Source: Eonycteris spelaea
Taxonomy: Eukaryota > Chordata > Mammalia > Chiroptera > Pteropodidae
Assembly: GCA_003508835.1 (NCBI GenBank)
Contig: PUFA01000164.1
Location: forward strand, 2,790,001 to 2,854,000
Length of the DNA stretch: 64,000 nt
Direction of reading: 5' to 3'
Shown: piece after piece, positions 24,812-37,770 of the stretch
How the letters are laid out: each line of letters opens with the position of its first letter
Position numbering within the stretch: position 1 is the first letter of the stretch
Translations under genes and position numbers: made by a program
Notes under the pieces: generated by a model
What the model was told of the DNA's origin: nothing
Seen by the model: the letters and a program-made list of their open reading frames with translations, nothing else
Database searches by the model: none

Positions 24812-25180
24812 ATGATTACATTAGAAAGAAATGGCTCCAGGTCTTGGAGAGAGACATTCCTGGATTGTAAAATTGGCAAGAAGCTTTTAAAAAGATTTAT
24901 ATCTCAAGAGGGCAAAAGATTTACAATTGAAAGTTTTCTAAAGTAAATGATCTAAGAAAAGTGAGGTCAGGGGCCTAGAGTCAGGAAGAAGCCTGTCTAG
25001 ATTTCAGTCAAGCTGAGAGGAATGTTAGGGTTTTCTTGGTTACCTGACTAGAAATGCCACTCGGAATATAAAATGACTCAGGTCAAGTCTCTTTTCTGAT
25101 GGATTCATATCTACTTCATGGTAAACAGTCTTACATTCCCTGCCATACTGTCTGTGGGGGTATAGTTAGTTTTACAATAT

Positions 25181-25296
25181 CCTCTCTCTCTGTCTCTCTC
25201 TCTCTCTCTGTTTCCCCCTCTCTTCTCTCTTCGCTCCTCTCCTCTCTCTTCTCTCTCTCTCCCTCCACAACACACACACACACACACACACACACA
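25181..25296. repeat. Compound (CT)n / (CA)n microsatellite
   Basis: Pyrimidine-rich CT tract (25181-25265, broken by a few G) followed by CACAACACACACACACAC (25266-25296). Frames overlapping it on both strands translate to Ser/Leu/Thr-His or Arg/Glu repeats and are artefacts. Confidence 0.95.
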
Positions 25297-26049
25297 AAAC
25301 ACAAAGGCTGCTCTGCTTCTTGGGTACGAATGTATGACTGTTGGTTCATGGTGTTCCTTTCTAAACTGATCTACTTTTTAGCTGTTCCTTTCTAACTGAT
25401 CTACTTTTAGCTACCCCAAACACTGTCAGATGTGATAGGTGGAAGAGAGTAAAGGGTGAGGTTGACAAGATAGCTCTCTACAAAACTGTTGTCCTCAAAA
25501 TCATGTCTCTAAAGCCCTTTCCTTTTCAAATGCTGCTTCTTTTCCTTTCAAATCCTGCTCTTAGATATGGCGCATCATTTTGATTATAGCATTATATCCT
25601 GGGTGTAAAAGGAAGTTTACTTTTAACATTCTGTTCATGTCCATAACTTTGCATTACCAGATACAAATAATACAACTTATCTATTAGCAAACAGCTCGAT
25701 TCAAGGTATATGATATCATATATTTTTACAATTTCTTGTCCTTCTATGCACAATCTTTAACTCCTTAAAGTTTACCTCACTGGTTCTTTCTTTTACTGGA
25801 TCTGCTGTTTTCAAAGGTTTTTAGGCCTAGTTAGCAAATCCTTTATCAGTGTTCATATGGCTAGAAATCTCTTCAATACTTAATACTTATTTTTATTAAA
25901 ATCTTCTCCTTGTTTTTTACCACACTATACTATAATTTTAATGTCTTCTTATTTGCCCAATAGAGATTTTTCAGACAGTTCTCTCACCTATCCCATAATG
26001 AGCATAGTTTCTAAGGCTCTATCCTGGGTCATAATAATTCCTCCATATT

Positions 26050-26620
26050 ATTTTTTTTTTCTAAATCTGCTCCTCCTCCATTTTCTTACTCACAGCTCTT
26101 ATTCTTCTAGGCTTAGAAACTCAGCATCATTATCCACCCATCTCTTAAACTAGATGCTGGTTCCTGTCACCCTTTTCTGAAATCAAATCTTGTAACTTTC
26201 CTTCTGCTATCACTGCCTTTATTTAAGTTTTCAAGGCATTTCAGCTCAACTGTTGGAACAGATTCTTTCTAACTGGCCTCCCTTCTGGTAGTGTCTATTA
26301 GCTGTCATTGCTGTCACATCAACTTTACTTAGTTGTAATCATCTGAGATCTTTGGTCAAAATCGTTTAGTACTACAGAATAATTCATCTACTTATGGAGT
26401 AAACTAGGCCCTCCATGGTTTTATTTTTCAGTGCTTCTACACACATACATCTACAAGTGAGTTTAAACCACATTTTTTTTACTTGTGTTAGCACTGTTCT
26501 ATTTGTTTGGAATGTCTTTCCAATCCTGGGTATATAAATCTTCTCTTAATTCAAGGCTCACCTTGAATATTCCCCCGAATTTGAACTCCCTATAATACTG
26601 TATCTACAACTCTTTCAGTG
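26050..26620 (+). repeat. Ancient LINE 3'-UTR-like repeat, second copy
   Basis: Ordered landmarks shared with 5500-6790: 'ttaaactagatgctggttcctg', AGATTCTTTCTAACTGGCCTCCC, 'ccctccatggttttatttttcagtgcttc', TGGAATGTCTTTCCAATCCTGG and 'attcaaggctcacc'. Strongly diverged, and the family assignment (L1M or L2 3' region) is tentative. Confidence 0.5.
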
Positions 26621-27144
26621 CATGCATGTTTTCTAACTTATGTTGCAATGTTGCAGTTGTTATAATTGTTGGGTAGCATTGATAGAATAGTAAATCTGTT
26701 ACTTTGGATGAGAGAAGTAAATTAACTTTAATTAGAAATAGAATATCTAAATAAAATTTCAGAGACATTGGAGAAATATGAGTTAAAGACATGAGTTTGC
26801 TTTCTTGTGACCAGAGAGGCTCATAACACATTTCGAGTTTGGCTAGATGGAAAAGAATGTTTAACAGATAAAAAATTGCACATGTACCATTTTTAATATA
26901 TTATAAGGAGACAAACAATATGCTAATAAAGTTAATGGATGATGTAGATAGCTCTGCACTGGAGGAAGTTTGAATGAGAAATTTGAATGTAGCTATGGAA
27001 GAGGAAAATGGTTTTAAATTAATGGAATCTTTAGCATGTAACTTGGCAACTATTTGTATGTTGCATATATGTTGATTCTACCATATGATTTTAGACGCCA
27101 TTTCTTCCTATTGATTTTACCTGTACTATTTTGAGTCGCTGATG

Positions 27145-27262
27145 TTTTCATTCATTCAACAAATATTTGTTGAGTGACTACTCCATGCTAAGACTAGTCA
27201 GAAAATATAGTGGTGAGCAAAACAGATAAAGACCTCACTTTTGTGAAGCTTAGATTCTAGGT
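27145..27262 (+). repeat. L2 LINE 3' fragment
   Basis: TTCATTCATTCAACAAATATTTGTTGAGTG, 'actactccatgctaag', 'agtggtgagcaaaacagataaagacctcacttttgtgaagctta' and GATTCTAG follow the L2 3' end. Boundaries approximate. Confidence 0.75.
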
Positions 27263-27789
27263 TCATGAAAGAAACCCCCAAGCTAGAAGTTGGTAAAATT
27301 TATTCTACTAATGTGGTAGATCTTTTCCTGGGCCTTGGGAAGATATGCCACCCTATTTGTTTAACCATTGTTTAACCATTTTTTTCCAGACATTTGCTTT
27401 CAACAAAGGAGCACTGAGCCTAATGTGAGATGTAGGACTAGGTAAAAGGGAGAGTCACACAAAACTAATTCATCTACCCTTCCATACTATTCATTCTCTG
27501 ATGGAAAGATCTGTGTTCCATTCATCTTTGTACTCTCTTATGGAATGACCAATTTTGCACATTGTAGGCAAATATATTCTTAAACAAATAAAACTCTTAC
27601 TAAAATGATCATGTGATATTTTTTTAAAAAAGGACAGAAAAATGTTCTTATAATTAAAATGGGCTGAAGAAAGGTTATAGAGATGGATTCTAGAATTTCC
27701 TTGTTTTAAGCTTTTAACATTATTTATAAATCCACAGGAAAATTTCTGTAGGAGGATACTCTTTATATAAGGGTTCATATATGAAACAA

Positions 27790-29400
27790 ATTATTTGGAT
27801 CCATAATCAGGTTTTACTTATTCTGAGAAGTAGTGAACTCACCAAGAGCAGTAAAAATGTAATTCAATTTGCCTGAAAAAATGACTTCCACATTACTTTG
27901 CAGGAGCATATCTATTGTATAATTCAGTTGCACCTGCCTACTTCCTAACTCGCACACTCCTTGAACCTTTTTTTCAGACCTGACAGGTTTTACGAAAATT
28001 ATGACAGGGAACAACAATTATAAACAATAAACATTTGCTATTGAATTGCTTTCTAACCATATTAATTTTCATTATCATCATGTTTAGTGAATATGTTGAA
28101 AAACAGAACTGCCCTGAATGTGGAAAAAAGACTAATTGGGGTTAGGCGGAGTGTTTTCCCGCTGCTTCCAAAAGCCTCTTCAGGCAATGCTATTTGAACA
28201 CACTCCAAATGTATTTCTCTTCCAATTATAAATGAAAAAAAAAACCCACAGGGTTTTTATATGAAAACATGTACTAAACATTTTACAAAATATGTCATAT
28301 AGTAGTTAATTAGTGGCTTCTGATTACAACTTAGACATCTGTGATATTTAAATGTCTTAAAAGATTATATAGGCTGATCTAGCTAATTATATTAAGTTTT
28401 ATATGGTTAAAAAATTTAAAATCAGTTCTGAGTCATGGGAAAATTCAATAAATTAATCCAGAAGTAGGCTCTTTTAAATTCCTAAATTATTTTATATGGA
28501 AACAAAACAAAGCTCCCAAGTTGTGAAAAGATCTTAGGTATGAAACCACAGTACTAAGTTTGAAGCACTTTATGTTAAAAATATGGATATATTTAACTTT
28601 TTTTCACTCAATATGCTTCTATAGTATGAATCAGAACCACAGTCAATTAATAACAACAACTCACTGAAATTTCATCCAGGAGAGCACCATGGAGTTATTT
28701 TATGATACAGAAAACACAGAAGAGATTAGTATCTTTACCTTTAACATAATACATCTGAACAGCATAAATGTTATGCACTTTGAATAGAAATAAAACTCTT
28801 TTGTCTGAGTTTTGTTATTGTATGAATTATAATCCCTTCAGCCTAGTATAAAGGTCTTTTATGATCTAACCCCCAAAACTGACATACTAATCTATGATTA
28901 AAGCTACAAATGTGATGGGTCACAAATTATATATACACAACTTTATCGTAATTCTTGGTCCTAGAAGAAATATTGTTTGCTATTCCTCCTTTATAATGGA
29001 AACAGATTTGACTTAATAGAAATTAAAAAATTTAATACTAGTCAATATTTTTATTGTTCTTTTCTTATTTTCCCCAGAAAGAACATCCTACAAATTCTAT
29101 GACTAAGTTCATAAAAAAAGAAAAGAATGGTACAATGCAATTAATAAATATTTTGTTTTGAGATTAAAAACATTGCACCTCTTATGATTCTAATTTTATT
29201 AAACTCTGTGATACAAAGGAATATCACTAATTAATAAGTTCATATATCTCTTTCTGCAGTGTCACTAAAAAATAATGACTCTAACCAATAATATTCAAAG
29301 ATACAAAGTTAGAATCACCTATATTATTCCACAATTATAAAATTAAGGGCCAAGACCCAAGAAATAAATATTATACATGTTAATTATGAGAAACTTCAAT
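27790..29400. other. Unclassified EYS intron sequence
   Basis: AT-rich sequence with no repeat I can name. A minus-strand open stretch at 27822-27985 is bounded by AG and GGTGAGT, but its product is not laminin-G or EGF-like; it is discussed under rejected items. Confidence 0.3.
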
Positions 29401-29412
29401 GTCTTAAAGATC

Positions 29413-29540
29413 TTTACAAATTATTGTTTTGGTTTTCTTTGGATTAACACCCAGAAGTGCAATTACTGGGCCAAAAGGTATATTCATTTTTAATTTTTTG
29501 AGAAACCTCCAGACTGTTTTCCATAGCAGCCACATCATAT
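29413..29540 (-). mobile_element. L1 ORF2 C-terminal fragment
   Basis: 'aagatctttacaaattattgttttggttttctttggat', 'taacacccagaagtgcaattactgggcc', 'ttttgagaaacctccagactgttttccatagc' is the reverse complement of the L1 ORF2 end ('...qsgg...lllgiypk' region). It lacks a 3'UTR, so it is an internal remnant. Confidence 0.75.
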
Positions 29541-30639
29541 CTTTTTGTTTATTTTAGAATTAAAAAAAAATTATGTTTGAATGGACTAAATTATTACTTT
29601 ACTTGGATAATTTCCCCATATTAGTCATTCACATTTATATCAATTCATATATGTTGATCAATTTGTTAAGTGACTGACAAAATTATCTATGCCTCTGTTG
29701 TTGCTGCTAGTACTGCTGCTAGTTTTGCAGCACCTACTTTTCTCCCCATAGAAAAGCATTTGCAAAAATGAGGACAGAACTAACATTTCTCCGTTTGGCC
29801 ATAACCACTTGATTCCTGCATTTAAAACATAAAGAGAGTTTCTCTGCATCTGACCAAAGCAGTGTACAAGGGAATAATATGTGTTAAAAAAAAAAAAAAA
29901 CACATAACAAAACAAAACACAACTCTTTCTCGTGTTTTGTAGCAATGTAGCAATACTGTTTCTCATCCCCTAATTTCTGTCAAGGAATGATTGATCATCA
30001 GCCCTCTGACCTTTTCAAAAATCTGAAGCTTAAAGCTACGACCCTATCATCTTCCTCTTACAAAATAAAACTAAATAGAACATTGTTTTGTGCACCAAAG
30101 ATCGTTTTCATTCAGGAAAAATAAAACTAGGACAAGAGAGATAAAGAACCATCATATCTCACATTGTACCTGACATGTCATCATAGCTACTAATCTCTCT
30201 CTAGTCTATTCCTATACCTTCTCTTAGTTCAGAAATTTTCCCTGAGTGATCTCATTTGTTCCTATAACTTTAGTTACTTTCTAGCTTCTGGAAACTGTTG
30301 ATTTTAAATCTTTAGCACAGATAACTTCTGACCTTACATGTCTAGCTACTACTAGACAGATCCACTTGGAAGGAATATATGTAACCTAAATTCAGCATAT
30401 CCAAACCAGTTTGTTGCTTTTTGTCTTTTGGAATTTGATCTTCCTTCTCAAATCAAGTGACAGTTCTCAGTACAACTCACTATATGACAACCGTGAGTTC
30501 CTTAAAAGCAGGCAATTGGCTTATTTTTGTGTGTGTTACCAGAAAAATAGCACAATTTTGGCATATATTCAATAAATGTTTAATGAATGAATCAACATGC
30601 TGCTAGTATTTTGTTTTGCATTTAATTGTAGAATTTTCA

Positions 30640-31270
30640 TCTACCAAGTTGCTCAAATAGCAATCTTAGTGCAGTCATCAAACATTCCTTTTTTGTTCTC
30701 TATCCTCCAGCCCTCCACCTCATTCATTTTATCAGATATTTAATTTTATTGGTTCTCCTTCACTTGTAATGCCTTCTTCATCTTCTGCTTGTACTTTTCT
30801 AAATGATTTCTAACTGTTCGCATGACTTCGGTTTCTCATCTGTTCAATTCTTGTCAAATTTATCTTATTTAAACACCAGTTCAATTATACCATTTTCCTA
30901 TTTAAAGAGTCTTTAATGATCTCCCATTGCCAGCAAGATAGTAACCATTTAGTTTTGCATAACAGTTATTCTTAACTTACCTTCCAAGACTACATAATTC
31001 TCCACATAGCCTATATGCTATCCACGCTTTATATTACTCTGAAGTTTGAACTTTCACTGTTTAGTTTTACTGCCTCCATCAATGCTTCTACTTATTGGTC
31101 TTTGTTTTTTCTAAATCATTTTGGTAAATTTTATTTTTCAAAAAAATCTTCTCTTTTAGAGAAGTCCTCTAACACATTGCATTTATATTTATATTTATAT
31201 ACAGTATTTTAAAACTTTTAATATATGCATTGTCTGTGATTATGTCCTTATTTTATCTCAAATATATCTC
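30640..31270 (+). repeat. Ancient LINE 3'-UTR-like repeat, third copy
   Basis: Ordered pieces such as 'ctttaatgatctcccattgcc', 'agcaagatagtaacca', 'cttccaagactacataatt' and 'atcaatgcttctacttattgg' correspond to the repeat at 5500-6790 and 26050-26620. Very diverged; the (ATTTAT)n at 31181-31203 lies at its end. Confidence 0.4.
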
Positions 31271-31639
31271 TTCTCCCCACCCTAGATTAGCCTTGCTCTG
31301 TTTTTGTTGGCAGAGCAGGTCAGCCAGAGTCTGGGCTCCTGTGATGTTTCAATTTGATTGATTCTATTCTGTTATATTTTCTATATAAGGTTTATATAGT
31401 TTGCTAAATATGTTTGAAAAATATTAATCTAAGGCAAGATATACAGAAATTCATAAGTTAAGCTATACTAAAGCTGTCAGGTCCCACGATATAGCCCTCT
31501 ACTTCATGGTCTCCAAACTTGCTCCCATCATGATTGGAGTGATTAGGAACTGAGAATACAACTTATGCTCTTTAAATAAGACCATGTGATATATATATCA
31601 AAATGTTAATTTATTAATTGAAAATATAACTGTCTGTGG

Positions 31640-32560
31640 ATTGAGATACTGATATTTTTATGATCTCACATTTTTTCCCTTACATCCATGCTATGTTGGA
31701 AGAAAATTGCAATCAGCAAGTCATTGTGATCATAGAAATCAGAACCCAGAGTATTAGAGAAATCACAAAGAATAGAAAATTTGACAAAAGATATTACACA
31801 CAAAAAGCATCACCTCAACAGTACTCAGAAAAATATAAATTTTAATTACTATTGGATACATAATTTTACAGCTTTCAGATTGGCAGAAATTAATGTCTCC
31901 ATTTGCAAGTGTTGGTGAATATGTGAAGTAATTGAAACTGTTACATTTTACTGGGGTTAGTAAAAATGTGATATAAACACATTTGAAAATTATTTGGAAG
32001 TATCTGGTAATAAATATTAAGTAGTGCACAAACTATCAAGTACTCTCCTAAATCTTTCAAAATCTCTTGCATATGTACTCAGGAGGGGATATATAAGAAT
32101 AATCAGAAGAGTACAGTTTATACATTATTAATCATTTTATAATGATTTCAAAGAAAGTCTAAATCTCCATTAACAGAATGTTGAGAGTGTAACTTGTGAT
32201 GGAAGCTTATAAATGAATACTATTCAACAGTGAAATAAGTTACTCTTACAAATACCAATATGGATGATTCTAGGGCATAATACTGAGCAAAAAAAGCAAG
32301 CCACAAAATACACATAGAGTTGGTATTATTAACATAAAAATTTAAGACAAATATAATAATGCTACATATTATTTAGTGGTATATACTATGAGTACGAATA
32401 AATGCACAGGGTAATAATGACATTTTCAGAATAGTGCTTATTCCTGAAATGGCAAGCGAGATTACACAGTGGCTTCAAACGTATTTGTAACATTTTACTT
32501 CTTATAATAGGTAGTGACTACATAAATGGTTGTTATGCTATTCTTTATATCTTTTTGGAA
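31640..32560 (+). mobile_element. Old L1M, ORF2 end and 3'UTR
   Basis: 'tgcatatgtactcaggaggggatatataagaataa', 'atctccattaacagaatgttgagag', 'tgaatactattcaacagtgaaataagtt', 'gatgattctagggcataatactgagcaaaaaaagc' and the terminal 'agtgactacataaatggt' reproduce the order of an L1M 3' region, in the orientation opposite to 9785-11570. It is highly decayed; the frames at 31660-31845 and 31763-32029 fall inside and are not genes. Confidence 0.65.
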
Positions 32561-33382
32561 AACAAATTATAATCTTAAAGTCATTGGTAATCAGGGGAAT
32601 TAGAATACAGAAAATAACACTTATAAAGCCACAATGATGCAACATTCCCAATGCCCCAATCCTTTCTAATTTGTTTCTATCCTCATCATTCCATCAAAGC
32701 AGCTCTGACTAAAATTATCATTGAGTTCAATGTCTCCATTAAGATTTAAAAGTACATATTACATGCCCATTTTTTTTTCTTAAGGTTGGCTTCTACAGAA
32801 GGTTTTTGAGAATGACAATGTACAATATAGCTTCATTAAACATACTTGCAATGTTAGCTGCAGTTTTAGATGTGATTACTCCTGGCACCTGGTATGTAAG
32901 TATCAATTTAGCAAAACCTCTGTCTCTATTCTAATCAGTAAAGAACTCTAAGATTACTTTGCCTTTATCCAGAAGGATAACAATAAACTATCACAGTCTT
33001 GCATTAAGGTTACATCAGTTCTCCAAAACTGCATCACAACTTAATCCATGACAAAATCTTTTACTTTATTCACTCATAAAATACTTCATCTCTTCAATAT
33101 TCTGCTATGTTTGTGATATTTTACTTACACTACCTGTTGATAGTACCTGGAAAATAGAAGGTATCTAGATGCCTTGGTACACTATATAAGTGCTTAAGTT
33201 AGGGAATAAATTTCCATGAAAATTAAAGGGCATTGCACTTACGAAATTTTTGTGGGTCCTTTTGTCTAGAACATATAGAATATCTCTATCCAGAGCAAAA
33301 AAAAAACCAAGTTACATCTGGTGGGCAGAAAACTTGTAACTAAGAGGAAGGTGAGGACCAATTTGATTCAATAAATATGACA

Positions 33383-34300
33383 TCATGGAGAATTAGAAAA
33401 AATTTGCATCTTTTTATATATTGTTTTTTTCAAATATTGTTTTGTATTCAAATTATTGTTCCATCTAGACAGTTTTTTCCTTTTTGATTTTCTGACTTTG
33501 ATTCTGGAATCATGCTTCTTATCTTGAAATACTTCCCTCTCAAGTTGCTTTAGTGAGTTTCCCTTGCTGGTAAACCCTCTCCGTTTATTCTTTGTTTTCC
33601 TAAAGATAGTCTTTTTTTTTTTCTGATGGACCATATTTTTCAATTAAAGTTTAGCTGTGCAAATCTTTGCAGACTGACATTTAGTTTCTCTCCATAATTT
33701 ACTTATATTGTTTCTCTCAGTTGAATTTTATTGCTGATATTTTAGAATAATTAGAAATGTGCTAGAATATTTAAGTATATTATGCCTTCTCTTTCTATAT
33801 ACCATATCTTTAATTTCTCTTGTATATTTGCTTTATCTCTCTGTGTTAAAATATTCAGATCTTTCTGTATTTAATTTTTTCTCAGTTGTATCTAATCTAC
33901 TATTTATCTATTGCATTTTTAATTATTATATATTTATTTATTTAATTGCCTGGAATTTTGTAATGAGCTCTTGTTGCTTTGCTTATTTTTTAATTCTCTC
34001 TTGTATTTTCTTCAGTATTTTAAATAAGGTAATTTTATTTCTGAATTTAATAGATCTAGCATCCAAAATTCTTGGGTTTATAATCTTGCAGTTTATTTTT
34101 TCTGCAATATTTTGCTTGAGGTGGTCAGTTTTAGCTGGTGTTCTGGTTTTATTAATTATGCAATTCTTTCTATTAATGTTTATTGGTGAGAGCTATAGAG
34201 ACCCAATTTATGGAATTTGGATTTGCAAAAATGAATTTGATTTTTCTTCTTTGAAATATTGAAGCTTTCAAATTGAGACCGTTTTATATTAATTCTAGTT
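33383..34300 (-). repeat. Possible decayed LINE/HAL1-like coding remnant, antisense
   Basis: On the minus strand 33643-33383 gives an 86-codon Lys/Arg-rich frame (NSLKQLEREVFQDKKHDSR and KVRKSKRKKL) and the sequence above it is A-rich and coiled-coil-like in the same direction. On the plus strand the same stretch gives a 167-codon Phe/Leu/Ile-rich frame (33759-34262), which is the T-rich shadow. An ancient LINE ORF1-type origin is a guess from composition. Confidence 0.3.
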
Positions 34301-34641
34301 TGAAATTTCTTCAACCAAATTTGTAGTATAAATTAGAACCATGAACTGACATGAGGGCAGGGCTATTGAAAACTACTTGCGGAGGGGATTTATTTATATA
34401 CCTGGAGCCAAGGTAGCTGACCAAGAGTTTTCCTGTTGCTTTTCTTTGCTGGTAGGTTCTCTCTTACTCCTCCCTTTCCATTGAGTCAGAAATTCTTTGG
34501 AGGTCTAAACTATATAAATCATTTTCAGTTTCAACTCTTAACTTTGTCCAAGCACAAAGATTTTTTTCTTTCATCTCATGCTCCCCTTAAAATCTTTATC
34601 TCTAGGATCTGCAAACATCAAATGTGGTTTCACTATCACAG

Positions 34642-34972
<331 letters not shown>

Positions 34973-34999
34973 GGTAGATTCCTCTCTGGTTTTTGACCC

Positions 35000-36058
35000 T
35001 TAGTGCTTTCTTTTATTTTCTAAACACTGGGAAATAGTATTTGAACTCACATTACAACCTTAAAAGGATTCTCATTTTATTTTTGCCCAACATCTTAATT
35101 GACTTTCAGTGAAAAATGTATTTCTGAATCTCTTGAGTGTCTATTGCTATAGTAGAAGCTTAGTGCTATCGTTTTTGCTATAAAGTAGATTAGAGGGAGC
35201 CTCAGGGACAGTACCATCTCTCTCAATTAGACTTGTTTAGACTTGTTTACTGTTGTTCAGAAACCAACAGTAAAATTTACTTAGGAGCACAGAGGAATCA
35301 TAACCTTATCTTTTAGAGAATATATACAATATTCTTCCCCATTATTTCTCATGTGTACATATTCATGAATGCATATTGCACATAAAAACAAAACAAAATA
35401 AAAACAAACAAATAAGAACAAAAGAGAAACCACAAATTTGGCAACAAAAAATGATTGTTTCATCTGTTATATCTTTTATGTTTCCAAAAATATGAGAAAC
35501 ATAGATTGATAATTTATACCATTCATAGAAGATTTTAGAATTCAATATGTAGTGTAATATTCTTCTTTATGTTTTATAAATAATGGCTACTTACATTAAA
35601 CATGAAATGTCCAAGGATTTATGAAGTATGGCTAGAGTACTTAGAGATTTGCTAGAATTACAACATTTTAGCACACAAGAAAAATTTTAGAAGCAAATTG
35701 CAAATTATTGAAAAGTAAGCAGCTATAATATCAAGGGTGAACTTTAGTAGACATTTCTTACTATTAAAATGATGAATTTGATAATAACACTACTAACTAA
35801 TAGAAATAGCTTAAATTATAATTAAAAAAAGAAAACTCCATAGGGTAAAATTAAGGTGATTTACCCACCACTCAGAAAGTATTTATTTTGTCAAGTACTT
35901 TTAAAATTTATTCTATTACAAAATAGCCATTGCTTGTAACTGTAATTTCATGAAGAATATATATTTTAAAAATATTTTTGCTACATCAAGTACAGGCATG
36001 GATTTAATGTGTTTCATTTTTAGAATAGCTAGACTATAAGCAATGAAAAATCTAGTTT
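35000..36058. other. Unclassified EYS intron sequence
   Basis: AT-rich. It holds a short AAAAC-type run at 35383-35415, but no repeat or exon-like segment that I can support. Confidence 0.3.
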
Positions 36059-36073
36059 GCATGATGATTTTTA

Positions 36074-36306
36074 TTTTATGTTATTTATTTTTTTAGGCAA
36101 GGCAACCCTTGGTTGATCTCACAGATTGCAAGGAACTTGTCAGCTTGCAACCCCTTATTATTATTATTATTTTATTATTTTTTTATGCCTACAGCACCTG
36201 GTCTTCCTAAGTGGTCTCCCATCCAAGTACTAACCAGGCCTGACCTTGCCTAGCTTCCGAGATCAGACAGGATTGGGCTTATTCAGGGTGGCTTGGCTAT
36301 AGATGT
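36074..36306 (-). mobile_element. 5S rRNA-derived SINE with 13-bp target duplication
   Basis: On the minus strand the head (about 36304-36187) aligns along nearly the whole length of 5S rRNA: CCACCCTGAA, GTCTGATCTCGGAAGCTA, GGCCTGGTTAGTACTTGGAT, GGGAGACC, GGTGCTGTAGGC. The internal RNA polymerase III control region is well kept. It continues into an A/T linker with (TAA)n, a non-5S segment (GGGGTTGCAAGCTGACAAGT ... CAACCAAGGGTTGCCTTGCC) and an A-rich end. ATGATGATTTTTA at 36061-36073 and 36307-36319 is a perfect target-site duplication, proving retroposition. The architecture fits the long 5S-derived fruit-bat SINE (MEG-RL type); the exact subfamily is not checked. Base changes at several 5S positions mean it is not a functional rRNA gene. 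Confidence 0.9.
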
Positions 36307-37079
36307 ATGATGATTTTTAAACTGTTACCAAAATTCTTGCTTATCTGAATAAAATTTCTATGGTTATCATAAAAAATTATATCGGGACTATACAAATGTT
36401 ATTACCAAATTGAAATAATATTAATTTAACATTATAAGTTGATATAGATTAAAATGGCTTTACACAATTAGAAATACTTCCTTTTTTCAGTAATCAGCAT
36501 GCCTCTAAGAAATAAAAGTATCTTTTTTGTCAGATTTCAAATATCCATTATATTTTTTTCAATCTATAATTTACTAGGTTAGTGTTGGTCAGGATATTCA
36601 CACATAATAAAAAAATCCCCATTTAACAAACAAAATTTGCAAGGGAATATGGTAGTGAGAGAAAAAGTGACCTAGAACAGGATCAGTTTGAGGCCTGGAT
36701 GGAGACAGACAGGTTTGGATTGATCTCCCAGAAGCAGAATACAATGAAAGATGTTGGTCATGGAAGAAAAACCTCTCCTATCCTATGGAAAATTATAAAC
36801 TAGATAAACAGCTTATAAGCAAACAGAAGCATGAGCTATAACCTAACATGAATATTATTGTTTAAAAGTATTAAGTTAAATAATTTTATAATCTTTAACT
36901 CAGATAAAGAAAATCAGTCATTCATTTAAAAAATATTTAAAATCAACTTTGCTAAAGGCACAAAGAAGTCCAAGATTCATCAGACATTGATCGTTAATTC
37001 AATGTTTCCACTCTAACTGGGAAAAAGTCAATTAATTAATTGATTATTTTGTTTAGCAAATATGAGCTTATTATATCAT

Positions 37080-37770
37080 GAGAAAGAGGCAAGAACATTT
37101 ATAAGGTGAAAAGTAGAACAGCCTAATAAGTACATGGAGAAAGTCTAAAATTCAGTTGTCCAGGCATGCAGACTGTGTAAAGAAAATTAATAGAAAATAG
37201 AGAGGAGATCATAAAGACTGACATGCCAGAATAAAGAAATTAAACTTCATTCTACAGTTAGACATTTATGTTTATGAGCTGAGAAGCAACAAAATTAGAA
37301 TTGTGCTTCAGGAATGCTAAACTTCCAGCAGTGTACAGATAGCCTGAATTAGAAAGAGCAAGCAGGTATGAATTCAGATGAAAAAGCTCTAACAGTTCAG
37401 ATGGTGAGAGTGACGGTCAAATCAAGAATGCTGGCTACAGCTGAAACTTATTGGATTTCGTTAACCAATGTCACCATAAAAAAATTTTAAAAATTAAAAA
37501 AAAAAATAAAGGAATGCTGGCAATAGCAAAAGAGAGGAGGGAACGGACGGGAAAGATGTTCTAAACTAGAAGAGAATAAGTAGATTGTGGGTCAAGGTGA
37601 TGTGCGATTTCAAGAGAAAACAGTAATGTTTTCAAGTATGAGTGACCTAGATAATGGAGGTGACAGAAACTAAAACAGGAAACCTGGGAGGAAGAGGGGT
37701 TCAGCACTGGAAGGTGATGAAGTAAGTGTGTACGTTTGATACATTGTGCAAATGTGATATCTGTGTAGAA
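37080..37770. repeat. Ancient mammalian interspersed repeat (target of the micro-L1)
   Basis: Purine-rich stretches such as 'gacatgccagaataaagaaattaaacttcattctacagtta' and 'aggaatgctggc...gtgacctagataatggaggtgacag' resemble the reverse orientation of an old LINE 3'-region repeat also suspected at 40500-41640 and 57640-58280. Assignment tentative. Confidence 0.35.
37442..37511 (+). mobile_element. Extremely 5'-truncated L1 3' end (70 bp)
   Basis: TGAAACTTATTGGATTTCGT followed by TAACCAATGTCACCATAAAA is the last part of the L1 3'UTR (compare 24048-24100), then an A-rich tail. GAATGCTGGCTACAGC (37426-37441) and GAATGCTGGCAATAGC (37512-37527) are a 14/16 target-site duplication, so this is a complete insertion event that stopped after copying about 50 bp plus tail. 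Confidence 0.85.

Noticed and set aside
27814..28017. Minus-strand open stretch bounded by AG and GGTGAGT, in phase with the EYS exon at 22380
   Set aside because: An EGF-type, Cys-rich exon is expected before this laminin-G domain; this piece has a single Cys and no laminin-G or EGF pattern, and the acceptor is weak. Kept as a possible pseudo-exon only.
33759..34262. 167-codon hydrophobic frame that looks like a multi-pass membrane protein
   Set aside because: Phe/Leu/Ile richness is what T-rich DNA gives by chance; there is no start context, no splice sites and no recognisable family, and the other strand looks like LINE sequence.
36187..36304. 5S rRNA gene
   Set aside because: The head is diverged, joined to an unrelated tail and flanked by a 13-bp target duplication, so it is a SINE and not an rRNA gene.
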